Origin: CAYMEK01 sp964389305
GTDB taxonomy: Bacteria; Spirochaetota; Spirochaetia; SZUA-6; DRHE01
NCBI GenBank assembly: GCA_964389305.1
Contig: CAYMEK010000028.1
Coordinates: forward strand, 1 to 52,949
Direction: 5' to 3'
DNA: 52,949 bases
This document shows, piece by piece, positions 41,329 through 49,976 of the stretch (positions are counted from its first letter, which is position 1; each line of letters opens with the position of its first letter). Made by a program: the position numbers and the translations under genes. The notes under the pieces are model-generated. The model was not told the origin of the DNA. It worked only from the letters and a program-made list of their open reading frames with translations, and ran no database searches.

Positions 41329-42639
41329 CTACCGGAGCCCTTTTGCCGGGGGCGAGAAGGACTCCCCCAGGGGCAGCCTGACCAGATGAATAAAGTCGCC
41401 GGTAAAACGTTGTCCTATCTCCTCCAGGCTGGACTGCCGGTTTCTGTCGAAAACGGCTACCCGGAAAGTGCCGTCGGCTCGGAAAAAGGGAAACAGCACT
41501 ACCATGTGGAAGTGCTGCCGCAGAACCGGCTGTCCGCCATACTCTCGGTTCAGCGAGCCGACGTAGAAATACCCGGGATTCAGACTGGATTCGAGGAACA
41601 GCAGTACCTCCAGCTCCCCGACGGGGAAGCCGACATCTTCGCTGTAACGCAGGTAGTCTACCTGGCGAACGTCGAAATCCTCCGGACTGGTGGACGAAAA
41701 TCCATGGGCCTCCCACAGATAACGGGCTAGGTTCCTCGACCAGTCCAGGCCGAAAAACGGATCCCGCTGCTCCTCCTGGCGCAGGCTCCAGCGGTTTCCC
41801 CGATACTCGAGGTGCTTTTCCTTCAATGCCTCGATATCGAGATAGCGACCGGTAAGGGGATAGTAGAAACCATCGACTACCCACTTGGCGAACCCCGAGC
41901 AGTTAAACCCTCCCGGCTCCTCCTGGGGCAGTCCCGTGGCAATGTATACGAAACGCTGATCCGCGTCCATGGCACCATCCTCTGCATCCGCAAGGAGAGG
42001 AAGGGCCTGACGAATTCGATCCACGAAATCCGAGGCTGCCCTGTACGCCGGGTGCTGAGGTCGGGAAAGGAGCTGTTCCCAACGCACCGTGGTTCGGGAA
42101 AGCCTCCTCACCCTGGCGAATGGCTCGGTGAGAAAGGTCTCGAAGGCGGCCGGCAGAATGACATTGCGATCTACAGCCAGCCCGAACAGGTATACATCCA
42201 GCGAGGTTCTCCCGCCGGAGGGGCCGGAAGGAAAGAGGCGGACGAAACAACCCGGGTGATCCCTGATGAAGACCTTGATCTGCACGAACTTCCCGTTGCC
42301 CGGGTCGCGCTTCACTATATAATTTCCGCGCCCGGCTATGGGGATCCCCGGAGTCTCCTCGTTCAGAAACAGGTAGTACAGATATCCGCCCTGGCGCACG
42401 ATGCGAAACCGCACCCGCGGGCCCGTACCGCTCTGGGTGACGGTCTGCTCCTCTCCGCCTACCAGGGAAGCGCTGGGCAGGTACAGCAGCTCCCTCAGAC
42501 TGCGCCTGGCTTCATCGTTTTCCGGAAACGGCGAAGCCGGGGGGGAGAACAGGGAGGAATCGGGAAGCTGCGGCTGCTGGGACAACAGAGGCAGGGTTAT
42601 AAAGAGCAGGCAGGCTTCAAGTATAAAGCGTGTCCTCAT
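41329..42639 (-). CDS. Secreted protein with a Cys/His peptidase-like core
   Basis: This 436-residue protein has a signal peptide (MRTRFILEACLLFITLPLLS) and then a beta-rich region. Near residue 255 it has EEPGGFNCSGFAKWVVDGFY, which looks like the nucleophile helix of NlpC/P60-like Cys peptidases (NCSGF). A His in RQHFHMVVLFPF near 390 could be the partner. ATG 42639 overlaps the upstream gene by 23 bases; a start at 42696 is less likely because it places the signal peptide internally. It could be a wall amidase or an inactive relative. Conserved-family identity is not certain. Confidence 0.65.
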   Translation of the reverse strand: MRTRFILEACLLFITLPLLSQQPQLPDSSLFSPPASPFPENDEARRSLRELLYLPSASLVGGEEQTVTQSGTGPRVRFRIVRQGGYLYYLFLNEETPGIPIAGRGNYIVKRDPGNGKFVQIKVFIRDHPGCFVRLFPSGPSGGRTSLDVYLFGLAVDRNVILPAAFETFLTEPFARVRRLSRTTVRWEQLLSRPQHPAYRAASDFVDRIRQALPLLADAEDGAMDADQRFVYIATGLPQEEPGGFNCSGFAKWVVDGFYYPLTGRYLDIEALKEKHLEYRGNRWSLRQEEQRDPFFGLDWSRNLARYLWEAHGFSSTSPEDFDVRQVDYLRYSEDVGFPVGELEVLLFLESSLNPGYFYVGSLNREYGGQPVLRQHFHMVVLFPFFRADGTFRVAVFDRNRQSSLEEIGQRFTGDFIHLVRLPLGESFSPPAKGLR

Positions 42640-44011
42640 CAATTCTATTAACGGTACCAGCAAGCCTCTTTTTAAGTGATTGAACATCCACAGCATACAA
42701 GGGACTGATCTCCACGCGGTACAGCGGCTGTCCGCTCTTGTCTCGCGGAACCACTACTCCGGCTTGCTCCAGCCAGCTCGCCTGCAGATCGATCATGCCC
42801 TGACGGCAAGTCTCTATGGAGTCCTGCCCGGTTCTGTTCTTCAAGGGAGCGAACTCAACCTCCCGGCTGGTCTCGACAAACAGGGGATTACGGGCCAGGG
42901 GAATGGCATCGAAAATGAACATTTCGAACTTGACCGCATCCCGCCTCTGGATGCGGCCGTTTCCCTGATCGGGAATCCAGGCTTCGATTGTTTTCTCCGC
43001 CTGGTGAAGAGGAAGCTCGAGCCCGGCCGAGGCAACGAAGGACACACTGAGGATATGTATGGCGATCGAGCCGTGGGAAAACAACAGCCGACCCTGCTCG
43101 TCCCGGGCATACATGCGCTGTTCGTCCAAGTCCGAATATTCGATCACCCCGGGTTTTCCGTCAATGCGGCCTATGGCGCCGATCTTTTCCTCCGGATACG
43201 CCTTGGGAATCACCTTGGTGGACATCTGAGAGCCGCCCGCCCTGTGGACTCCCAGAAAGTACGGATCTGGAATCCTGACCATTGGATTGTCGACCTGGAA
43301 ATAGAAGATTTCTTCGCTTCCCTGGCTGTTCATGTGCTCCAGACAACTTGAATCCCGCAAAGCCTGAATCGTGCCGCCGTGTCCGTTCGGATTCTTGAAC
43401 AGGCCTCCGTCCTCGGATAGCACCAGCTTTCCCTCCCGGCTCATCGTGGGGAAAAGCCCCTGGGTGAAAAACAGTACCTCCTGTTCTGCCAGTCCGAAGA
43501 ACTCGTTTTCCCGGAAGAAGGAGCGAGTCTGCTCGAGATTAAGGGGACTGGTCATGATGTACCAGTAAAGCTGTCGCCGGTAGCGCTGCCGGGCCGCCAG
43601 CAGTTTCTCAGCCAGTAGCTGAAACAGGGAGGCCTTCCGCAGTGGTGAAATCGGAAAGCAGCCCTTCGGTCCATCGAAATCGAGCCGGGATCCCTGGCCA
43701 CCCGCCACGGTAAGGAAGGCGGCTTTTCCCGTACGGATCAGCTCCTCCCCTCTCCCGCCGGCGTAGCGGTCTTGCTGCCAGCTCTCTCGGGGGATGAAGG
43801 ATATGGGCTCGAACTCGTGCTGCCTGACCCTCGCCTTCCCTTTCTCGATCTCCTCGACAAGCCTCCGGTACAGCCTCCGATCCAGGGAATCGAGGTCGGC
43901 CAGCAGGCGCTCTTTTCTCTCCGGCGAGCGCTTATCCCAGCTCTCAAAAAGATGCTCCTGCCCTTCAGCCTTCCACTGCTCGATAATCTCGGATGCTCTA
44001 GGCTCGTTCAT
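42617..44011 (-). CDS. UDP-sugar pyrophosphorylase (UAP1/UGPase-like)
   Basis: This 464-residue nucleotidyltransferase resembles eukaryotic UDP-N-acetylhexosamine pyrophosphorylase. It has the UTP loop VAGGQGSRLDFDGPKGCFPI (about residue 101), IMTSPLNLEQTRSFF near 171, PNGHGGTIQALRDS near 227 and the NPMVRIPDPYFLGVH substrate segment near 258. It should make a UDP-sugar from the sugar 1-phosphate and UTP. It lies in a MerR-UAP operon (ATGA overlap with the regulator) ahead of the secreted protein. Confidence 0.9.
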   Translation of the reverse strand: MNEPRASEIIEQWKAEGQEHLFESWDKRSPERKERLLADLDSLDRRLYRRLVEEIEKGKARVRQHEFEPISFIPRESWQQDRYAGGRGEELIRTGKAAFLTVAGGQGSRLDFDGPKGCFPISPLRKASLFQLLAEKLLAARQRYRRQLYWYIMTSPLNLEQTRSFFRENEFFGLAEQEVLFFTQGLFPTMSREGKLVLSEDGGLFKNPNGHGGTIQALRDSSCLEHMNSQGSEEIFYFQVDNPMVRIPDPYFLGVHRAGGSQMSTKVIPKAYPEEKIGAIGRIDGKPGVIEYSDLDEQRMYARDEQGRLLFSHGSIAIHILSVSFVASAGLELPLHQAEKTIEAWIPDQGNGRIQRRDAVKFEMFIFDAIPLARNPLFVETSREVEFAPLKNRTGQDSIETCRQGMIDLQASWLEQAGVVVPRDKSGQPLYRVEISPLYAVDVQSLKKRLAGTVNRIDEDTLYT

Positions 44012-44331
44012 CCCCTATCCTTCCCTTTGAGTCTGTTCCAGGCCGCCAGCAGGTCGCTGCGAACGGCAGCGATTCTGGCTTTCACATCGGCTTGGAACGG
44101 ACCGGTCTCCTTCCAGATCCTCTCCCGGGCTCCTTCTATGGTGTAGCGTTTTTCATAAAGCAGGTGCTTCAGGCGCAGCAGCAGCTGCAGCTCCCTGTCC
44201 GTGTAGACCCTGCGTCCGGACTTGCTCTTTTGGGGTGCCAGGAAAGGGACCTCCTCTTCCCAGTAGCGGATCACGTGGGGCTTTACCTCGAGGAGCCTGC
44301 TTATCTCTCCAATCGTATATCTTTTATCCAT
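44008..44331 (-). CDS. MerR-family regulator
   Basis: This 107-residue protein starts MDKRYTIGEISRLLEVKPHV and has a MerR-type winged helix-turn-helix (residues 5-72, with RRVYTDRELQLLLRLKHLL), then a short helical tail with no ligand domain. ATG 44331 is used; the upstream frame does not look coding. It lies 16 bases after der and overlaps the UAP start by ATGA, so it is likely co-transcribed with both. Its target is unknown. Confidence 0.88.
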   Translation of the reverse strand: MDKRYTIGEISRLLEVKPHVIRYWEEEVPFLAPQKSKSGRRVYTDRELQLLLRLKHLLYEKRYTIEGARERIWKETGPFQADVKARIAAVRSDLLAAWNRLKGKDRG

Positions 44332-44347
44332 ACCGCGACAACACCCA

Positions 44348-45805
44348 TCAGGATTCTCTGAGATCAACAAATACCGGAATCTTATCAAAACCCAGCTCCC
44401 GGCGGATTCTACCGGCCAGATACTGGTTATAGCGCCGCGGATAGTGTTTGAGATCGTTGACAAAAAACAAGAACGAGACGGGATTCACCCCGGTTTGGGT
44501 AGCGTAGCGTATCTTCACATTCTTTCCCCGCACAGGGAGAGGATACCCGGAAACCCAGCTCTTCAGGGCTCTATTCAAACGCGGGGTGGCTACCCGGCGG
44601 TTGAGCTGTCTGGAAACCTCCAGAACCGTCTCCAATAGCTGGTTCAACCCTGAGCCGTCCAGCGCCGAGATGCGCAGCAAAGGAGCAAATCCCAGGGTGG
44701 GGAATAGGAAGCGGGTCCTGTCGCGGACCTCCCGCCACCGCAGCTGATCTTCAGTGCTGTCTCCGGCGCCGACCAGGAGGTCCCACTTGTTCAGAACCAG
44801 GATGATCCCCCGGCCTCTTCTCGCCGCCAGGGCGGCAATCTTTTTATCCTGATCGCTTATCCCCTCCGAGGCGTCGATAAGGAGCAATACGACGTCTGCC
44901 TCGTCGATGCTCTTTATCGATCGGTTCACCGAATAATACTCAACAGATTCGCTGACTTTACTCTTACGACGCATACCGGCCGTGTCTACAACCCGAACCG
45001 GATTGTGCTTGTACATCAGCTGCCCCTGTACAGGGTCACGGGTCGTTCCCGGGATATCCGTAACCAGCGCCTTGTCCTCCTCGAGCAACCTGTTCAACAG
45101 GGTCGATTTGCCTGTGTTCGGTTTACCCAGAATGGCGAGCCTTATAAGCTTCCTGTCTTCATTCCTCGGCTGCCGCGGTTCCTGCAGCTCCGCATCCTCG
45201 AGCTGATTCTCCGCTTCTTCGAATTTTTGCAGCTGTTCCCAATCCTCTCGCCCCTTAGCCGCCTGGTAAATCAGCTCCTTCAACTCTGGCAGGTTACGTC
45301 CGTGAACGGCAGACACCGCTGCGATCCGGGAGAATCCCAGCTCGTGGAACTCTCCCAGACCCTGGGCTGCCTTTTCACTGTCAACCTTGTTGACGACCAG
45401 GATCAATTTCTCTTCGTATCGGCGGAGTCTTTCGATAAGCTCCAGGTCTTCGCCGGTGAGCCCGGCAACCTCAACCAGCAGAAGTATCAGATCGCAGGCT
45501 TTGGCAAGATGGGCGCTTCTGGCCGCAACCTGCTTTTCGATCTCTCCCGCCTCTAGATTGTATCCCCCGCTGTCGATCAGGGTGAGATGCAAATCTTTAA
45601 TCCTCATCTCGGCGGACAGAGCGTCCCTGGTAACGCCCGGAGTGGAATGGGTGATAGCCTGCCTTCTGCCCAGAAGACGGTTGAACAGCGTTGATTTGCC
45701 TACGTTGACTCTTCCTAGAAAAGCAACCGTGAAGAGTCTGCCGGACGGACCCCGTTCAATATGAAGAGATGAAATCAAAACGTTCCCCCATCCAGGCTCG
45801 CACAT
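44348..45805 (-). CDS. der: Ribosome-assembly GTPase Der (EngA)
   Basis: This 485-residue protein carries two tandem GTPase domains and a C-terminal KH-like domain. G1 motifs are GRVNVGKST (about residue 32, with V for the usual P) and GKPNTGKST near 228. G3 is DSGGY and DTAGM, and the G4 motifs are NKVD and NKWD. It works in 50S subunit maturation. ATG 45805 overlaps ptsI by 50 bases. TTG 45778, with GGGGGA upstream, is a good alternative start, and the true N-terminus is uncertain. Confidence 0.95.
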   Translation of the reverse strand: MCEPGWGNVLISSLHIERGPSGRLFTVAFLGRVNVGKSTLFNRLLGRRQAITHSTPGVTRDALSAEMRIKDLHLTLIDSGGYNLEAGEIEKQVAARSAHLAKACDLILLLVEVAGLTGEDLELIERLRRYEEKLILVVNKVDSEKAAQGLGEFHELGFSRIAAVSAVHGRNLPELKELIYQAAKGREDWEQLQKFEEAENQLEDAELQEPRQPRNEDRKLIRLAILGKPNTGKSTLLNRLLEEDKALVTDIPGTTRDPVQGQLMYKHNPVRVVDTAGMRRKSKVSESVEYYSVNRSIKSIDEADVVLLLIDASEGISDQDKKIAALAARRGRGIILVLNKWDLLVGAGDSTEDQLRWREVRDRTRFLFPTLGFAPLLRISALDGSGLNQLLETVLEVSRQLNRRVATPRLNRALKSWVSGYPLPVRGKNVKIRYATQTGVNPVSFLFFVNDLKHYPRRYNQYLAGRIRRELGFDKIPVFVDLRES

Positions 45806-47501
45806 ACGCGTCGATCTCTCTGTAGGAGTTCATCTCCATGATGGCGCCCACCAATTCTTCCGCTTCGGTCACGGTAACCGAGCGAATGATCCTCTTGATC
45901 TCAGGGATACCGATCGCGCTCATGCTGTATTCGTCCAGTCCGAGGCCGAGCAGGATCACCGCAGCGTATGGATCTCCGGCCATTTCTCCGCACATGCCGA
46001 CCGGAATACCGTTGTTATGAGCGTTGTCGACCACCATCTTGATCAGGCGCAAGACTCCTGGGTGAAAGGGCTCGTAAAGGTAGGCTATCCTTTCGTTTTC
46101 CCGATCCACGGCAATCATATACTGGATAAGGTCGTTCGTACCTATGGAAAAGAAACTGACTTTTTGGGCCAGTATGTCCGAAGTGAAGGCGGCTGAAGGA
46201 ACTTCGATCATGATGCCTATCGGCACGTTCTCCTCGAAGGGTTGGCCCCGCCTGCGCAGCTCACCTTTAGCTTCTTCGAGCACCTCCAGAGTGTTGTCCA
46301 GCTCCTCCACACCCGAAATCATGGGGAACATGATCTTGAGGTTCCCGTGTACCGAGGCTCTGAGTAAAGCCCTGAGCTGGCTCTTGAACACCTGCGGTTT
46401 GGACAGGCAGAACCGTACCGCTCGCCAGCCCAGGATGGGATTCGATTCTCCGCCCGGCTTCACCCCGGGGATGACCTTGTCCCCCCCCAGATCCAGGGTA
46501 CGGATGGTCACGCCCCTGGGCTTCATCCCCTGCAGAACCTGGTTGTAGGCTTCGAGCTGTTCCTCCTCATCCGGAAAGCGTTGGGGCACGATATAGAGAA
46601 ACTCGGAACGAAACAGTCCGATGCCGTCGGCGCCGTGAGCGATCACCGAATGGATCTCATCCGGTACCTCGATATTCGATTCAAGCTGGATCAACTTTCC
46701 ATCCCTTGTCTCCGCTCGCAGCTCGTTCAAGTTAAGTAGCTGCAGCTCGTGCTGTCGCCAGACCTTTAGGGTGGTTACATAGTCTCTGCGTGTCGACTGG
46801 TTGGGATCGACGATCACCAGGCCCCTGTTGCCGTCTACGATGATCTGCTCCTGCTCTCTGACAAAGCTCGTGATGTCCGAAAGACCGAGCACCGCCGGGA
46901 TCTCGAATGATCGAGCCAGGATGGCGACGTGGGAAGTTTTACCGCCGAAGTCCGTCGCGATTCCCCTAATCCGGCTGCGGTTCATGGAAATAATATCTGA
47001 AGGAAGCAGATTGTGGGCTACCAGGACGCAATGCTCCGGCAGATCGGCAAGGGAAGCCTGTTTCTGATAGAGCAAATGCCGCAGGACCCGATTCGTGATG
47101 TCCCGTACGTCCAAACCGCGCTCTCGCAGGTACTCGTCGTCGCTCGCCTCCAGCTTGCCGGCGATGGTTTCCTCCACTTCGCGAAGGACGCACTCCAGGT
47201 TCTTCTTGCGCTTCTTGAGAGTCCTTACCACCTCTTGGTGGAACTCCGGATCACCCAACATGAGCAGATGGGAATTGAGCAGCTTACGCTCCAGCTCCCC
47301 GATTTCCGGCTCTCTGTGATTAAGCAGCGCCTGGATGTCGCTAACCGACTTGCCCCGTGCGGCCTGAAAACGTTCGATCTCGTAGGGAACCTGGCCGACG
47401 GAGATATCGTAGCAGGGGATATTCAGGATGTCCGGAGAATATATAAAAGCGGGACCAAGGGCTATGCCTGGAGATACCATGATCCCTTTGACTATTTTCA
47501 T
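45756..47501 (-). CDS. ptsI: Phosphoenolpyruvate-protein phosphotransferase (Enzyme I)
   Basis: This 581-residue enzyme takes phosphate from PEP to HPr. It has the phosphorylated-His motif GGKTSHVAILARS (about residue 187), the PEP site RTLDLGGDK (about 294), MFPMISGVEEL near 368, FFSIGTNDLIQY near 447 and GMCGEMAGDPYAAV near 500. ATG 47501 begins MKIVKGIMVSPGIALG, which fits the family start. HPr and EII genes are not in this window, so it may serve regulation as much as uptake. Its promoter leaves almost no leader (see findings). Confidence 0.95.
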   Translation of the reverse strand: MKIVKGIMVSPGIALGPAFIYSPDILNIPCYDISVGQVPYEIERFQAARGKSVSDIQALLNHREPEIGELERKLLNSHLLMLGDPEFHQEVVRTLKKRKKNLECVLREVEETIAGKLEASDDEYLRERGLDVRDITNRVLRHLLYQKQASLADLPEHCVLVAHNLLPSDIISMNRSRIRGIATDFGGKTSHVAILARSFEIPAVLGLSDITSFVREQEQIIVDGNRGLVIVDPNQSTRRDYVTTLKVWRQHELQLLNLNELRAETRDGKLIQLESNIEVPDEIHSVIAHGADGIGLFRSEFLYIVPQRFPDEEEQLEAYNQVLQGMKPRGVTIRTLDLGGDKVIPGVKPGGESNPILGWRAVRFCLSKPQVFKSQLRALLRASVHGNLKIMFPMISGVEELDNTLEVLEEAKGELRRRGQPFEENVPIGIMIEVPSAAFTSDILAQKVSFFSIGTNDLIQYMIAVDRENERIAYLYEPFHPGVLRLIKMVVDNAHNNGIPVGMCGEMAGDPYAAVILLGLGLDEYSMSAIGIPEIKRIIRSVTVTEAEELVGAIMEMNSYREIDAYVRAWMGERFDFISSY

Positions 47502-47510
47502 TTTGCAGTT

Positions 47511-47539
47511 ACTATAAGAAGTTTCGTTTGCCCTGTCAA
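47511..47539 (-). promoter_or_regulatory. Near-consensus promoter of ptsI
   Basis: TTGACA (47539-47534) and TATAGT (47516-47511) on the minus strand are 17 bases apart. The predicted start lies at about 47505-47502, directly before ATG 47501, so the ptsI message is probably leaderless or nearly so. Confidence 0.75.
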
Positions 47540-47599
47540 ATCGGGGCATGCACTGCCAGTCAAAACACCCCGGCGAGCTGCCGATGATGTAGATGAGAA

Positions 47600-48346
47600 A
47601 TGGCTCGGAAACGAAGTACCCTCGGCTGCCTGTTCTATATTGCCCTGATCCTGCTGGTACTGGTGGTATTCCTCTTTAACCGGCAGCGGGTCCAAGAGGT
47701 GATCGAAAAAACGGGCTTCGCCAAGCTCTTTCAGAAGAAACCGGAAGCTCCGGTAGAGGTGGTGGTAACGCCGCTGGAACAGGAAGAAAGACCGGAGCGG
47801 CAGAATCAGCCCCCCCCACAGCAGCAGCCTGAAAGCCACGAGGTAGTGGTAACTGTGGAAACGCCGCCAAAGGAGAGGACTGCGCCCGAGGAGGAGGCGG
47901 AGAGGGAACCTCAGCCTAAAGTACGCCAGTCCCGCTTGTTTTTTATCTCGGTGTCTGGAACGGGCAAAATCAATTTAAAAGGAGTGATCCGCCCGGTGGA
48001 ATATGTGGATGCTCCCCTTACCGAGACGCTGCAGGCCCTGCTTCAAGGGCCAACCACTTCGGAGATAAACCAGGGACTGATTTCCCTCATTTCACCCCAG
48101 ACCCGGCTGCAAACGGTCTACGTAAAAGGGGACACTGCCTATATAGACTTCAACGAGGCCTTTCGCTTCAATTCTCTCGGTAAGGACGGGTTGGATGCGG
48201 AGGTGAAGCAGGTCGTCTACACGGCAACCGAGTTTAGCACCGTGAAGAAAGTGCAGATACTGATCGAGGGGCAAGTCTCCCAATACCTCGGTCCCGAAGG
48301 TGTGGCCATCGGGAAACCGCTGTCCAGGGACTCCTTCAGCCGCTAG
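47600..48346 (+). CDS. GerMN-domain membrane protein
   Basis: This 248-residue protein has an N-terminal membrane helix (LFYIALILLVLVVFLFN), a charged low-complexity linker (about residues 45-105) and a C-terminal GerMN domain (about 110-248) with VDAPLTETLQALLQGPTTSE and AYIDFNEAFR. GerMN domains occur in spore-germination protein GerM and in lipoproteins of many bacteria; the function is not known. It is divergent from ptsI and overlaps tlyA by 11 bases at the 3' end. Confidence 0.86.
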   Translation: MARKRSTLGCLFYIALILLVLVVFLFNRQRVQEVIEKTGFAKLFQKKPEAPVEVVVTPLEQEERPERQNQPPPQQQPESHEVVVTVETPPKERTAPEEEAEREPQPKVRQSRLFFISVSGTGKINLKGVIRPVEYVDAPLTETLQALLQGPTTSEINQGLISLISPQTRLQTVYVKGDTAYIDFNEAFRFNSLGKDGLDAEVKQVVYTATEFSTVKKVQILIEGQVSQYLGPEGVAIGKPLSRDSFSR

Positions 48347-49124
48347 CCTCCACAGCAGCTTCAAGCAAGCTCTCCATGTCGGCACTCGCGGCTTGAGCCG
48401 ATCCGGAGAGAAGAAAAAAGAACTCCTGATTCCCTTTTCGGCCGGTAAGGGGGGATGGGGCGGCCCGCTGGAGGAACACGCCCTCCCCGGCCAGATCACC
48501 GGCCAAGCCTTTCAGAATAGCCGCCAGACGGTCTTTTTGGGCAACCACGCCACTGAACTCGGGAGGAGGATCCAGCCACTCGTACTGGGGTTTTACCAGG
48601 GCGATCAACCAGCCGGGGGAAACGAGTCCGAGCAGATGCGCGGCCGCCCGGCGCAAAGATCGCAGGGATAAATCGGCCACCCCCGCATCCGGCCGGAACG
48701 GAAGAGACTGCCGGTTCAGGGACATGATATTGGTCCTTTCCAGTATCAGTACCCGCTCATCCCGACGAAGACGGTAGTCAAGCTGATTGTATCCCACCTC
48801 CACGGCGTAAACCCGGGCCGCACCCCTTTGCAGCAGGCAGCCGGTGAAACCACCGGTGGAAGCCCCGGCGTCAATGAAGCTCAAACCGCTTACCTCGATG
48901 CTCCATTTTTCCAGGATTCCTTCCAGCTTTTCCCCCGCTCTGGAGACGAAACGCTGCTGCGGCCGGTACTCGACCGCTGCATCCATACGCACTCTCTCGC
49001 GCGGATTGCGCACCTTCTGGCCTTTAACCAGAATCTCGCCACACAGGACCCGCGCATGATGCTCTTCCCGGGCTATCCGGGGATCCCGGGTACATAGAAG
49101 CTGGATCAACGGTACCGTCTTCAT
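48336..49124 (-). CDS. tlyA: TlyA-family rRNA 2'-O-methyltransferase
   Basis: This 262-residue protein has an N-terminal S4 RNA-binding domain (about residues 1-65, with LIQLLCTRDPRIAREEHHAR) and a Rossmann methylase domain (SFIDAGASTGGFTGCLLQRG near 80, AVEVGYNQLDYRLRRD near 105, IALVKPQYEWL near 170). TlyA 2'-O-methylates cytidines in 16S and 23S rRNA and sets capreomycin sensitivity. Haemolysin activity is an older label. It overlaps gerMN by 11 bases. Confidence 0.92.
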   Translation of the reverse strand: MKTVPLIQLLCTRDPRIAREEHHARVLCGEILVKGQKVRNPRERVRMDAAVEYRPQQRFVSRAGEKLEGILEKWSIEVSGLSFIDAGASTGGFTGCLLQRGAARVYAVEVGYNQLDYRLRRDERVLILERTNIMSLNRQSLPFRPDAGVADLSLRSLRRAAAHLLGLVSPGWLIALVKPQYEWLDPPPEFSGVVAQKDRLAAILKGLAGDLAGEGVFLQRAAPSPLTGRKGNQEFFFLLSGSAQAASADMESLLEAAVEASG

Positions 49125-49922
49125 CTAGGAAAGCGCGTCGAGATCCGGCAGCTCACGGTTGATCCTCTGTATGGAAAGGGCTCTCCCGCTTTCGGCATCG
49201 ACAGCCAGCAGCACGCCCATAATGGCCGCCGCTGACTCTTCGACCTCCATTTTGTAGGGTATCTGCATGAGACTGCGTTTGATGGAAATGTCCCGCTTCA
49301 TACCGATCACCCCGTTCACCGGTCCGGTCATACCTATATCGCTAATGTAAGCCGTGCCTCCGTGAAGTATCTTTTCGTCCGCGGTCTGTACATGGGTGTG
49401 GGTGCCTATCACCGCGCTCACCTGCCCGTCCAGGTACAGCGCCAGAGCCTCCTTTTCCTCGGGCAGCTCGGCGTGGAAATCGAGTACCGTGACCTTTGTT
49501 TGCCGGCGAAGACGCTTCAACAGGGATTCGCCGACTCTGAAGGGACAACGGATGGGAGACATATTTCCCTGACCTTGGAGATTGACCACGCCTATCGCTA
49601 TATCTTTCTTTTTAATCAGGCAGTGGCCCTTTCCAGGCACCCCAACCGGGTAGTTGTCAGGCCTGAGGATACGCTCATCTTTTTCAAGTACGGGCAGTAT
49701 CTCTTTACGTTGCCAGATATGGTTGCCCGAAGTAATGACGTCAATTCCGGACTTGAAAAGACTCTCGGCTGTGTCCGGCAGCAAACCCAATCCCCCCGAA
49801 GCATTCTCTCCGTTGGCGATCACCAGGTCGGCTCTCGTTTCTTTGAGCAGCCCCTGCAGGCCCAGAAAAACCGCCCTGCAACCTGGTTGCCCCACGATGT
49901 CTCCGAGTAACAGGATCCTTAT
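49125..49922 (-). CDS. ymdB: YmdB-like metallophosphoesterase with no canonical start codon
   Basis: This is a 265-residue di-metal phosphodiesterase of the YmdB family. From AUA 49922 the product reads (I)RILLLGDIVGQPGC, and the metal ligand Asp of GDIVG lies upstream of the first normal start, GTG 49895. ANGENASGGLG (metal Asn), TSGNHIW, DFHAELPEEKEA and VIGTHTHVQTAD with the metal His residues follow. No ATG, GTG or TTG lies between the upstream rny stop and GDIVG. In Bacillus YmdB hydrolyses cyclic nucleotides and controls motility and biofilm. The rny gene lies 54 bases upstream, the same order as in Bacillus. Confidence 0.88.
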   Translation of the reverse strand: MRILLLGDIVGQPGCRAVFLGLQGLLKETRADLVIANGENASGGLGLLPDTAESLFKSGIDVITSGNHIWQRKEILPVLEKDERILRPDNYPVGVPGKGHCLIKKKDIAIGVVNLQGQGNMSPIRCPFRVGESLLKRLRRQTKVTVLDFHAELPEEKEALALYLDGQVSAVIGTHTHVQTADEKILHGGTAYISDIGMTGPVNGVIGMKRDISIKRSLMQIPYKMEVEESAAAIMGVLLAVDAESGRALSIQRINRELPDLDALS

Positions 49923-49976
49923 AGTATCGATGCGACGGTCTTCCTTCCTAAGCTCGAGGAGCGGCCTCCACCCTCC

